The translations under genes were made by a program, and so were the position numbers. Below are positions 11,164-21,303 of a stretch of 64,000 bases of DNA, in pieces; positions within the stretch are counted from its first letter, which is position 1, and every line of letters begins with the position of its first letter. The notes under the pieces were generated by a model that saw only the letters and a list, made by a program, of their open reading frames with translations, was not told where the DNA came from and made no database searches. Location: assembly GCA_019188255.1 (NCBI GenBank), contig JAETXT010000007.1, forward strand, positions 1,612,001 through 1,676,000, written 5' to 3'. Source of the stretch: Verticillium longisporum. Lineage: Eukaryota > Ascomycota > Sordariomycetes > Glomerellales > Plectosphaerellaceae.

Positions 11164-12420
11164 ATGAGCTCGTCTTCATCCTCGCGTAAACAGCGCAGAG
11201 GCAAGAGCATTTCAAAGCTCGCTTACACGAACGCCGTCTATTTCCCCAACGAGAGAATATACCAAGGCGACACACCAGGAGCGCTCAACTATGGATACAC
11301 CAACCATGTGTACTACGCTTTCGCAAATGTTTCTCCGGATGGTGGTGTTTTCGTGAGTCGGCTGGCTCACCACAGTTGGGAACAACTCTTTTACTGATTT
11401 CAACCCTCCCAGTTGAGCGATGAGTGGGCGGATGCGGGGGCGCCGGTCGATGGCGTCCAAGGGGGCCTCGGGTCTCTCATGCATCTCAAACAACAGTACC
11501 CGCATCTACAGGTTGTCCTGTCCATTGGCGGCGGCAGTTCCTCGGCCATCTTTCCTGTCGTGGCCGCGAGCACTATCTGCAGAGATAATTTTGCGCGCTC
11601 AGCAAAAGGATTGGTTGATGCGTCTGGCCTCGACGGCATTGACAGTACGTCAGCAGACCAGATCGACCAGCTAGGCCCTGATGCTGACATTTGCTCAGTT
11701 GTGTGGGAGTATCCCTCAGACTCCCAGCAGGGCCACGACTTTCTGGCTCTGCTGGCGACAATACGTCTCCATCTACCAGAGGACCAATACTTACTCACCG
11801 CTGCCCTGCCGGCGAGCAGAATGGTGCTTCAGTACATTCCGCTCCAGGCTTCGGCCGAGTATCTCGATTTCGTCAATCTCATGGCATACGACTTCTTCGG
11901 CACGTGGACGCCAAAGAGCGGACATCACTCCCAGTTGTACGCCCCTCAGAAGGACCAAGAATCTGGCGCTACGGGCGTGCAGTACTTGATCGCCAAGGGC
12001 GTGAATGCCGGGAAGATTCTCCTCGGCATCCCGCTCTACGGGCGTAGTTTCCTGGGCGCAGCTGGGCCGGGCCACAAGTTCAGAGGGGGCGGTGGTGACA
12101 ATGGCACATTCGAGTACAAGCAACTGCCGCGAAGCGGGACCAAGGAAACGATTGATAAGAAGTCCATCTCGGCGCAGTGCATCGGCGCGGATGGAGGATT
12201 CGTGAGCTATGACAACCCCGAGACCGTCAAGGTCAAGGCTCAGTTCTGCAAGCAAAAGGGGCTAGGGGTGAGCAGACGGACATGTCCAGACGTGGTGCTG
12301 ACTGTGGTACTTCAAGCTAACGTATGCCTGTAGGGCCTCTTCTATTGGAACGGACCGGCAGACGGCAAAGGGTCGCGCAGCCTTGTCGCGGCTGGCTTCC
12401 AAGCACTGCACTCTTCATGA
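11164..12420 (+). CDS. GH18 chitinase-like protein without signal peptide
   Basis: Glycoside hydrolase family 18 (class V chitinase type), which cleaves beta-1,4-GlcNAc polymers by substrate-assisted catalysis. Exons 11164-11352, 11413-11644, 11699-12267 and 12334-12420 encode 358 aa. Strand 3 is VVLSIGGGSSS; the active-site strand reads DGIDIVWEYP (residues 137-146), so the acid Glu144 and Asp140 are present but the third Asp of DxxDxDxE is Val142. The MAYDFFGTW strand, the LGIPLYGRSF strand and a final GLFYWNGPAD strand are all present, so the barrel is complete. The N-terminus MSSSSSSRKQRRGK is basic and lacks a signal peptide, pointing to an intracellular protein. No chitin-binding module. 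Every intron has a good GT/AG pair; splicing at 11644/11699 makes the altered motif unambiguous. Confidence 0.88.
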
Positions 12421-13170
12421 GGCCTCTGAGCGGCCCAACCTCGGGTTGATCCCATAGATCCGCCCCGGCGGCCCTGGCTGGGGGGAAAGCAGGTCATTTG
12501 GGCTCTGTCGTGTAGACAAGCATCGAGACTCGGACGCAATGACCGGCACTGCGTTGAACCGGTGGGATGAGTTTTCAAAAAGGAGGCTGGCCATGGGAAT
12601 CTATAGACGGACGGTTGCAAGGCGTTTTTTTTTCGGGCTGGGATACCAGGCGGCGGCTCATTAACAAGCGAATCACAGCCACTTGGCTGCTGCACATTGT
12701 TGCTTTGCTTTTGCGACAAACATTGGTTATGAGGGAGAAGCGCATCGGGGCCACGGAAAGGGTACAGATTTATCTACCCTGTTTGGCAACAACAATCCAG
12801 CGAAGTTATAGAAGGAGAAAAAGAGCCAAATCGAACGGGCCTGGATTCAGGGGCCATGTCAGAATGATGGTATAAACCTGCGGTTGCCGGTGGACAAGAA
12901 GACTGTGAAAGTGCAGGGCCGCATGTCCTCCGTGGCAATGATATGCAATTGCAGGAGGCCGTGATACTTGGCATGGTATAGCCCAGCTGCTGGAGATGCC
13001 ACCCACAGTGGAGCTCGAGCTGTACATGTACATGTAGGACACGGCGGATAAATCCGCAATAGGCATCTCTGATTGAGTCTTCGGAAGGTGGCTCCCGACA
13101 AACCTGGCCAAAACGACGGCAAGGCAGATAGACGGGGGCCAGGTCTCGCATGGCTCGACGGTCAAGTCTC

Positions 13171-13190
13171 TTTTTTTTTTTTTTTTTTTT
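13171..13190 (+). repeat. Poly-T tract
   Basis: Twenty consecutive T residues after a pyrimidine stretch. A simple repeat prone to length error in sequencing; possibly a nucleosome-excluding tract. Confidence 0.8.
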
Positions 13191-13260
13191 GTCCTGCTCG
13201 GGCTCCTCGGCCGTTCTCGAGGCGGCGCCCTGCATCGTGTGGCGAACAGGGCGTTCCATG

Positions 13261-13337
13261 GTCAGTCAGTCAGTCAGTCAGTCAGTCAGTCAGTCAGTCA
13301 GTCAGCCAGCCAGTCAGCCAGTCAGCCAGCCAGCCTG
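13261..13337 (+). repeat. GTCA/GCCA tetranucleotide microsatellite
   Basis: About eleven head-to-tail GTCA units followed by a mixed GCCA/GTCA tail. It lies 0.8 kb downstream of the chitinase and is not part of any gene. Confidence 0.9.
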
Positions 13338-13380
13338 CAGACCTGCAAGGCAAGGCGCACGAAATGCAGGCCTGCATGAG

Positions 13381-13413
13381 GTAGGTAGGTACCTCAACCT
13401 AAGGTACCTAGGC
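13381..13413. repeat. Palindromic AGGTACCT element
   Basis: Contains GTAGGTAGGTACCT and AAGGTACCTAGG in 33 bases, self-complementary around GGTACC. The same motif recurs in several other intergenic places in this window. Confidence 0.6.
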
Positions 13414-13665
13414 ACAGTATTGGCATGGTCTTCTCCATTATGGTCCTCGTTGGAGGCTTGCTCTCCGGGGCACTGGATGCCGACGGTGGCAGTTTGTTTT
13501 CGCTGGGGTCGTACGGCAGGTGCTGGGGGCTTTGTCGTGTTCCTGCATCTGAGATGAGACATATGATGCGTGGATGGAGCTTTTAACACGGTCTTGATCG
13601 CGTGGTAGCGGGCTCTTGCTGTGGGTGGAGGGCGCCTTGTGTACTTGTATACCTACACACGTTGG

Positions 13666-13690
13666 CACCTAGGTAGGTACCTTAGGTACC
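13666..13690. repeat. Palindromic AGGTACCT element, second copy
   Basis: CCTAGGTAGGTACC followed by TTAGGTACC; near-identical in design to the copy 280 bp upstream. Confidence 0.6.
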
Positions 13691-13974
13691 GTCAATGTAA
13701 TCACAGGCAGGCCACCGATTGGGCTCCGTGCCAAGGTCCCACACGGCTGGTCGCCATTCCAGGCGGCAGTGACAGAGTGCCTTGTAGCTGGCTGGACTTG
13801 TAGCTGGCTGGACCCGGAGCTCTAACAGGCAGCACGTGCTGATAGCCGATAACAAGAGGCTACGTACTGATAGACCAAGCCAGCGTCTAATCGTCGGTAG
13901 AGCTTCAGTGCATTGGCAGCCCTGAGAAGCAGCAAACGAGACAGCAACAGGGCCCTCTCGCCATTTCCACGCGT

Positions 13975-14005
<31 letters not shown>

Positions 14006-14035
14006 CTTGACTTCGGAGTTCCAGACATTGCGAAC

Positions 14036-16065
14036 ATGAATGGCGTAGCGCTCGATGATCCCACGTCGCTGGATGCTGGTCAGTGCCATCATGCCCTTGC
14101 GGGCTGCCTCCTGGGACCTCCCCCTCCCTGGCTGACAAGCTCGCAGTTGACTACGACCCAATCGATCACTTGAATCTCCTCTTCTCCCACCCTTCGACCG
14201 TCACATCGATCAGCCGCGTTTCCCAGACCCTCCACGAACACAAGAATGACGTGTCCACCGAGATTGCCGAGCTCGAGCTCGCCCAGGCCTACGGGCCCGA
14301 TTCGAGCCTCGAGCGTATGCAGTCGGCCCAGGCCGAGCTCGCCCAGCTGTTCCGCAAGATCGAGACGGTGCGGTCGCGCGCCATCGAGACGGAGCAGAAC
14401 ATTACATCCATGACGGCCGACATTAAGCGCCTCGACGGCACGAAGCGCAACCTCACCCTCAGCATGACGGCCCTCAAGCGGCTGCAGATGCTGACGACGG
14501 CCTACGAGCAGCTGCAGGGCCACGCGCGGACGCGGCAGTACCGCGAGGGCGCGAGCCTCCTGCAGGCCGTGCTGCAGCTCATGAAGCACTTCAACAGCTA
14601 CCGCAGCATCGAGCAGATTGCGACGCTGAGCCGCGGCGTGTCGGAGCTGCAGCGGACGCTGCTGGAGCAGGTGTGCGAGGACTTTGAGCTGGCCTTCGCC
14701 AAGGACGAGGTGTCGGCGCGGCGCGGCACGCTCGTCGAGGCCTGCCACGTCATGGACGCCCTCGGCGACGCCGCGCGGTCGAGGCTCATGACGTGGTACG
14801 TCAACACGGAGCTGCGCGAGTACCGACAGGTGTTCCGGGGCAACGACGAGGCGGGCAGCCTCGACAACATCGGCCGGCGCTATGCGTGGTTCAAGCGCAT
14901 GCTCAAGACGCACGACGACGAGCACGCCGCCATCTTCCCGCCGCACTGGCGCGCCAACGAGATGCTGGCCGTGGCCTTTTGCGACGGCACGCGGGACGAC
15001 TTCAAGGGCATCCTCGAGCGGAGCATGCGCCGGACCGGGGCCCCAAGCTCGACGTCAACCTGCTGCTGAGCTGCCTGCAGGAGACGCTCGACTTTGAGCA
15101 CGGGCTCGAGAGGCGCTTCGCCGACGGGCCCCGGGCCAGCATCGACACGCTGAGCTCGGCCGACGACCGGGCCTCCCACTTTCACGGCTCCATCTCGGCG
15201 GCGTTTGAGCCGTACCTGAGCTTGTGGGTCGAGAGCCAGGACAGGCAGCTCGCCGCCATGATCCCCAAGTACCGCAGCCAGCCGCTGCTCCCCGAGGACG
15301 AGGAGTTCACGCCGCAGGCCGTCATCCCCTCGGCCATTGAGCTGTTCCACTTTTACAAACTCACGCTGTCACAGTGCGCCAAGCTGTCTACGAGCGACCG
15401 CCTCCTCGACCTCGCCAAGACGCTGGCCAAGTACCTCGACGAGTACGCGCAGCAGGTGCTGCTCAGCTTTCTCTCGAGGGGCGGCGCGCAGGGCCCGCCG
15501 CTGCAGGACATTGTCATGGTCATGAACACGGCGGATTTCTGGTCAACAAACGCGAATCAGCTCGAGGAGAACATCAGGAAGCGCATCGACCCCGAGTTCA
15601 GGGACAGGGTCGACCTCTCGTCGCAGGCCGACGCCTTTCTGGGCGTCGCCAGCGCCGCCGTCCTGGCGCTCGTGCGCACCGTCGAGCACGAGTGCGCGGG
15701 CGCGTGGCGCGAGATGCGCAACACGAACTGGGGCGCCATGGAAAGCGTCGGGGACCAGAGCTCCTACGTCGGCGAGCTGCTCCGGGCCGTCAACGGCAAG
15801 GCCGAGGCGGTTTTGGGGCTCGTCGTCAAGCAGCAGTACGCGAGGGCCTTCTGCGACAACTTGGTGGACCACTTGGCGTCGGCGTACATTGCCAACATTG
15901 TGCAGTGCAAGCCGGTGACCGAGGTGGCTGCCGAACAGGTACGTCGGAGCCTTTTGGTATGAGGTTTCCCCTGGCAAGAGCTAACTCGTGGGCAGATGCT
16001 CCTCGACAAGTACGTCATGACCAAGGCGTTTGAAGGGCTGCTGTCGTTCCACAACAGGTCGGGCG

Positions 16066-16097
<32 letters not shown>

Positions 16098-16769
16098 GGC
16101 TTCGTCAAGCGGGTGGCGCACACGATGAACCGCATCGACCCGCTGCTCAAGACGCTCCAGGTGCGGCCGTCGCCGCCCGAGGGCCTCGTGCAGGCGTACC
16201 TCATCCACATTGCCGACCGGTCGGACGTCAACTTTAAGAAGATTCTCGACATCAAGGCGGTGCGCAAGCAGGACCAGGCGCACCTCCTCGAGCTGTTCGG
16301 CATCCACCGCGACAGCAAGGCGCACGACGGCAAGCTCGCGCAGAACAGCCCGCTGCTGACGCCGCTGCTGGCGAGCCAGGGCCTGAGCGGCGGCCAGGGT
16401 CAGGGTCACGGTGGCGGCGGCGGTGCCGGGGCCGTCGCCGGGACCGTGGCCGGGGCGTCGATCAACACGGCGAGCTCGGCGCTGTCGGCGGCGGGCAGCA
16501 GCGCCACGGCGATGGCCGGGCTGCAGGGCAAGTTTGACGCGACGAGCCTCGGCGAGAAGCTCCTCAGCGCGGCGCGGGACCTGGGCCAGGGCGGCGGCGG
16601 CGGCGGCGGCGGTGTCGGCGACAAGGGCGGCGGGGGGTCTGGCGTCGTCGCGGCGGAGAAGGCGATGAACGAGAACCTCAAGAACTTTGGCAAGTTCTTC
16701 CGGCGAGACCTGGGAGGGTTCGGCGCGCGGTTTGGGAAGAGGGATGGCGCTGACGAGGGGCAGCGGTGA
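14036..16769 (+). CDS. vps53: GARP complex subunit Vps53, one-base frameshift
   Basis: Subunit of the Golgi-associated retrograde protein tether, which captures endosome-derived vesicles at the trans-Golgi. Exons 14036-14078, 14147-15938 and 15996-16769. The N-terminal half has the coiled-coil Vps53 core (HPSTVTSISRVSQTLHEHK, SAQAELAQLFRKIETVR, TRQYREGASLLQAVLQLM) and RRYAWFKRM; the C-terminal half has VGDQSSYVGELLRAVNGKA and CKPVTEVAAEQMLLDKYVM, which matches animal Vps53 in order. Near 15037-15040 (about residue 312) the frame changes by one base: MRRTG in one frame continues as GPKLDVNLLLSCLQETLDFE in another, at a GGGG run where GGGGG would restore it. With that base the product is 869 aa. 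The C-terminal tail is a lineage-specific Gly/Ala/Gln-rich low-complexity extension. The start is set by MNGVALDDPTSLDA and a 68 bp intron with a GCTGAC branch site. Confidence 0.9.
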
Positions 16770-16918
16770 CGAGGGCGGCATCAGGAGTCAGGTTAGCATT
16801 TGGTAGCAGCCGCCCTTCATGGGCTGGGGCATGGGAGCTTGGACACAATGGCCGTTCGTGCATCATTCATGACATGTTTGGAGGTTTACCACTAATAAAT
16901 GGTTGGTCGTTCCCTTTG

Positions 16919-16945
16919 CTTCTAGAGCTTCTAGAGCTTCTAGAC
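16919..16945 (+). repeat. Three tandem CTTCTAGAG repeats, heat-shock-element-like
   Basis: TTCTAGA occurs three times at 9 bp spacing. TTCnnGAA blocks are the heat-shock factor site; here each GAA half reads GAG or GAC, so the match is imperfect. It is about 700 bp upstream of thioredoxin reductase and 150 bp past vps53, so which gene it serves, if any, is open. Confidence 0.4.
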
Positions 16946-17211
16946 TGGCGGGACCGCCCTTCCAGCCCCGGCCAGGGATTGAACGTCAACCGTCAACCGA
17001 GGCTCGGCCGAGCACCTGATGAGAGGCAGAAACAAGAGATGATATGAGATGAGATGAGTAAGCTGCTGATTATTCAGCCCCCACCTCGAATCTGGAATTC
17101 AAGGGACCTATGGCGATGCACGAGAGCGAGAGGCGATGGATCACGGTCGATAGGCGCAGAAGACCAGAGGGACATGCCGAGCGCCGAGCGCCCGATCGCG
17201 GGGCCATTCTC

Positions 17212-17287
17212 AAGGTACCGAAGGTACCTCCTTCAAAGGTACCTCTTCGAAGGTACCTCCTCGAAGGTACTGCCTTCGAAGGGAAAA
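17212..17287. repeat. Array of five GGTAC elements in the thioredoxin reductase promoter
   Basis: Cores at 17214, 17223, 17238, 17252 and 17266, the last four spaced 14-15 bp, each flanked by GAA/TTC so that units read like TCGAAGGTACCTC. The array ends in TTCGAAGGG. It is 350-420 bp upstream of the ATG. Confidence 0.65.
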
Positions 17288-17636
17288 ACCCCCTCTTCCA
17301 TCAGTCAGTCGCTTTATTTTCAGGTAGTATAATTTACACCTTGGCTTCCCAGACCCTTGGCTTCCTAGACCCTTCGATTCCTCGATCCCGCCCAATCCGT
17401 GTCTGACAGCATTTCGCGCGCTCGAGCTTTTTCTTCCCTTCTTTCTTTCCTCCCACCACCCTTCGATCCCATCCACGCGACCTCGTAACGGCGTGGACGA
17501 CGAACGCGCACCCGCGAAACTGTTTTCATCCGCCTTTCGACGGACCCTGCGAGCCAGCGCGGGTGGACTTTCCTTCGCGGCCACCGCCACGACCCTTCAG
17601 AAGAACACCGCCAAGCCGAGCATCGCTGCCAGAACC

Positions 17637-17684
17637 ATGCATAGCAAGATTGTCAGTATGTGGCTGTCTGTCCCTCTCGGTCGC

Positions 17685-17719
<35 letters not shown>

Positions 17720-18934
17720 TGCTTCTGCTAGAGCATAAAGACGAGAGGGAGGAGGAGGGGCATTACGAGGCCCTCTTGCGCCATCTTGTACTGACAGAAA
17801 CAAAAGTCATCGGCTCAGGCCCTGCGGCCCACACCGCCGCCGTCTATCTCGCACGTGCCGACATGAAGCGTGAGTTCCTTTGTGCTCGCTCTCCTCGTTG
17901 CTCTCCCTGCACCAGTCGCCACGTACTGACTCGAAAATCCCTGCAGCCGTGCTCTACGAGGGCTTCCTCGCCAACGGCATCGCCGCCGGCGGCCAGCTCA
18001 CAACGACGACCGACGTCGAGAACTTCCCCGGCTTCCCCGACGGCATCATGGGCCAGGAGCTCATGGACAAGATGCGCGCCCAGTCGGTGCGCTTCGGCAC
18101 CGAGATCGTCTCCGAGACGGTCGCCACCCTCGACCTCTCGCAGCGGCCCTTCCGCTACTCCCTCGAGTGGTCGCCCGACACGACGCACACGGCCGACGCC
18201 ATCATCCTGGCGACCGGCGCCTCGGCCCGCCGCCTCGGCATCCCCGGCGAGGACAAGTACTGGCAGAACGGCATCTCGGCCTGCGCCGTCTGCGACGGCG
18301 CCGTGCCCATCTACCGCAACAAGCCCCTCGTCGTCGTCGGCGGCGGCGACTCGGCCGCCGAGGAGGCCCTCTTCCTGACCAAGTACGCCAGCCACGTCAC
18401 CGTCCTCGTGCGCCGCGACGTCCTGCGCGCCAGCGCCATCATGGCCAAGCGCCTGCTCGGCCACCCCAAGGTCACCGTCCGCTTCCACAGCGGCGCCCAG
18501 GAGGTCAAGGGCGACGACAAGGGCCTCATGTCCCACCTCGTCGTCCGCGACACCCGCACCGGCGCCGAGGAGACGGTCGAGGCCAACGGCCTCTTCTACG
18601 CCATCGGCCACGTCCCCGCCACGAGCCTCGTCCAGGGCCAGCTCGACACGGACGACGAGGGCTACGTCATCACCCAGCCCGGCACCCCGCTCACCAACAT
18701 TGAGGGCGTCTTTGCCGCTGGCGACGTCCAGGACAAGCGCTACAGGCAGGCCATCACCAGCGCCGGTACGTTCTTCTCCGCCCCCTCTGCTTTTCCTTCC
18801 CCTTCTTCTTCGACATGTCCAGACCATGCTGACACGCCACAGGCTCCGGATGCCAGGCCGCGCTCGATGCCGAAAAGTACATCTCCGAGATGGAGGACCC
18901 CAACCTCAAGGACGTCGTCAACCACGCCCGGTGA
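17637..18934 (+). CDS. trr1: Thioredoxin reductase
   Basis: NADPH-dependent flavoprotein that reduces thioredoxin; cytosolic, possibly also mitochondrial. Exons 17637-17655, 17807-17869, 17947-18765 and 18843-18934 encode 330 aa, the standard low-molecular-weight length. [17 protein letters not shown] is the FAD-binding start, CAVC (Cys140, Cys143) the redox centre in [24 protein letters not shown] the NADPH site, and [16 protein letters not shown] the C-terminal FAD motif. Intron 1 (151 bp) carries CT and GT microsatellites; the others are 77 bp. The same frame stays open for at least 177 bp upstream of the ATG and encodes an Arg/Ala/Ser/Thr-rich, acid-poor stretch like a mitochondrial presequence, but has no ATG. 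The ATG at 17637 is chosen because the product is full length. Confidence 0.96.
17685..17722 (+). repeat. CT and GT dinucleotide microsatellite in trr1 intron 1
   Basis: A run of CT units passes into about nine GT units within the first intron. Confidence 0.85.
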
Positions 18935-19481
18935 CTGGGCTCGCATCTTTGACGGGTCGGGCGTATAGAGCTGCTAGAGCGGCACATGATAGACAAGACC
19001 AAGATGAGGATGCAGAAGAATTCAAGAAAGTATTGCTCAATGAGTATTGCTCAATGAGTAGTGCTCAGTGTGGCTGCCATCAGTCTTCACGAGCTGGCTT
19101 GCACGATTTATGACTCGACCTATCAAGACGGCATCGGTTCTTTCCTACCTGTGGACAAGCGATTTCTTCGTCCGTGGGGTGACCTCCTTTTTGTGCGAGA
19201 GACGTTGGACTGACTGCATCGTAATCTGCGAGAGGGCAGCAGTTTGCAGTAACGTGCCAGTTCGACAATTTTCCAATCGTTCGCTTGATGACGCGCCAAC
19301 AAAGCATTTTTCGTTGTTTCCTCAACGGCATGTTGGCGCATCTCGATCAATTGGCACGCGAGCAGATATGTAGAGGAAGAAAAAAGGCTAGGGCATGTGA
19401 GGAAAGCGGCCGTTGTCCCGCCCCTACCCCCTGAACCGGCGGAGATAGCCTGCTTGTACACTCACTGACCGCATCACCAGC

Positions 19482-19591
19482 ACACACGACTGCACAAATG
19501 GGAACTTGTGATTCTCTGTCCTCCTAGCAGTAACTAACAAGACCAGATTAGTAGCTTGTTGGGTGACCATTCGAATACCCGGTGTTGTATG
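19482..19591 (+). pseudogene. Degenerate 5S rRNA-like sequence
   Basis: Read against the fungal 5S pattern, the 5' end ACACACGACT resembles ACATACGACC; the middle keeps TTCTCTGTCC-like spacing; the 3' half is clearer: GATTAGTAG, then GGGTGACCA, CGAAT, CCCGGTGTTGTATG in the right order. It is about 110 nt, against roughly 118-120 for a functional copy, with several substitutions and small deletions. 5S genes are dispersed singly in filamentous fungi and decayed copies are known. The reference pattern was recalled, not aligned. Confidence 0.6.
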
Positions 19592-21231
19592 TCTGGATTC
19601 TTTGACTTCTGGCTACTGCTTCTGGGGTAAGGGCTGACCACTGTTGTGGCGAAAACCTATTGTGAAGATAAGGCATGGATTCGCCTTCACATGCACAATC
19701 CTCCTGATGTTCCATCTGTGTCGGTGTTGATCAGAAGGCAACTTTGCCTTGTTGGGGTTTGTCAGCTGTGGAAGAGTGCTGGCACTCAGACCCGGGTTCG
19801 GTAGGAAACGGCAGCAAGCTTCTCGCGAGCTTTCCGTGGTCCTTATGGGAGCTCCTTACATTTCCATCTTGTTCCCCTACTTCCCCCTACTTCACCGTGA
19901 CCAAAGGCAGATTCAAAACATGCTCTGCCTGCCTAGGTACCTATGTTGATGGACCTTCGCATGTGTTCGGCCGCCTTCTTTCGGCATCCACGAGAGGCAT
20001 CCAGCTTGACAGCATCTGCACCCATCTGATCGACAGACTCGCCCATGGTGTAACGTCATCTCGTCGGACGAGTCCCTGACTGCAACCTGTCAAAACCTTG
20101 CTAACCGAGTCCACAAACCTGGAATGACCTCGACGATCCGATGACCAAAGGCCACCATGCAGCCGGCGTGACACCCGCAGCTACAGTCCAATTCACCCCA
20201 ATGAGAGTCCACATCACTACTCCAACACGGGCGTGCTTCCGACGCTACAGTACGTTGCCATGCCTCTGGCTAGTGGCAAGGAAGACAGGCCATCAAGATT
20301 CGAGCCTACAGCCCTGGTGACGGCTTGTCCCAGGTCATCACGAGCTTCACGATGCCAGCAAGTGCCAGGATGCTGGCGAGCTTCGCGTTGAACGGTGTCT
20401 TGGCCTTGCTTATCACGTTGCGTGCCGTTGTGAGCGGTTCCCGCGTGAGTGGTCTTCCGGCTCTGACGAAGACGGCAACTGTGGCACACCAATCTGCCAC
20501 AGCATGTCCTCCTTGACCGCCACACAAGATGGGCCGAGAGATGAATGGTCTCGCATAGTTGGTGCCTTGATTCGGACCCACAGGACCTTGTAGACACTTG
20601 GGCCGCCGTCCTGAACCCAACCTTCGGTTGTACCAGCATCAAAGCATACCGGACAGGAGATCCCGTGTCTCTGGCTACAGCTCTTGAGGTAGTGAGAAGA
20701 GCAATAGCTCTAACGTGCTGGAGGCCTACTTCGTGAGATGAGGCATCATGACGGAGATTGCTTTTACGGTGGCGGCCGTTTTCAAATCAGACACCATGGA
20801 CACGAAGATCATATGCTCAAGGATGGACATTTCTGACGTTGCCCAGCAAGGATGACTGCAAGGACGGGCCGTCTCCTGTGAGACCCTGGCCACATGTGGT
20901 GTTCGAGACCTTGGTAAGCTGGCGAATAAAGACATTGTGGCGAGGAAGCGGCAGGGGAGCACAATTAAGCTTTTGAGCAAGCGATGATCCCAACGTGTCT
21001 GAAGACAGGATGTCAAACGTACCATTTCGTTGCTCCTGGTTGCAGGTCATCACATTTGCTCCATGTCCACTGGTACACGTATTTGTCCGTTTTTGATATG
21101 TCAAGCCTGCGCCCGCCGCCCAGATCCAGAAACCAAGTTCATAAAGCTGCAAACGAATCAAGAGTGCAACAAGCGCGTCAGTTAAAAAAAATTGCCTCTA
21201 CAATGTTTTGTAGCTCGAGAGCAAAAGAGAA

Positions 21232-21303
21232 CTTCCGATCGGGGAATTGAACCCCGGTCCCCGGCGTGACAAGCCGATATCCTAACCACTAGACTAATCG
21301 GAA
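21232..21303 (-). tRNA. tRNA-Asp (anticodon GTC)
   Basis: 72 nt cloverleaf on the minus strand. The acceptor stem TTCCGAT/ATCGGAA pairs perfectly over 7 bp, with discriminator G73, the known aspartate identity base. The anticodon stem TCGGC/GCCGG encloses loop TTGTCAC with anticodon GTC; the T arm is CGGGG-TTCAATT-CCCCG. No intron. A nuclear, cytosolic tRNA by its T arm and D arm. Confidence 0.95.

Larger units (their letters stand above)
12421..14035. other. Repeat-rich intergenic region
   Basis: 1.6 kb without a supported gene. It contains a T tract, a GTCA microsatellite and two clusters of palindromic AGGTACCT-type elements (listed separately), plus ACATGTACATGT at about 13023-13035. A CAG/AGC trinucleotide run near 13976-14006 falls in the presumed 5' leader of vps53. 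Confidence 0.45.
16770..17636. other. Spacer between vps53 and thioredoxin reductase
   Basis: The first part is the vps53 3' flank. The rest is the promoter and leader of the thioredoxin reductase, containing three TTCTAGAG-type repeats and a GGTACC array (both listed) and a pyrimidine-rich stretch at 17427-17475. Confidence 0.5.

Noticed and set aside
13261..13337. GTCA repeat as telomere, CRISPR or centromere-like array
   Set aside because: Four-base perfect units with no spacers and no telomeric TTAGGG; an ordinary microsatellite.
17844..18827. Antisense 327-codon frame over thioredoxin reductase
   Set aside because: Shadow frame caused by C-ending codons in the sense gene.
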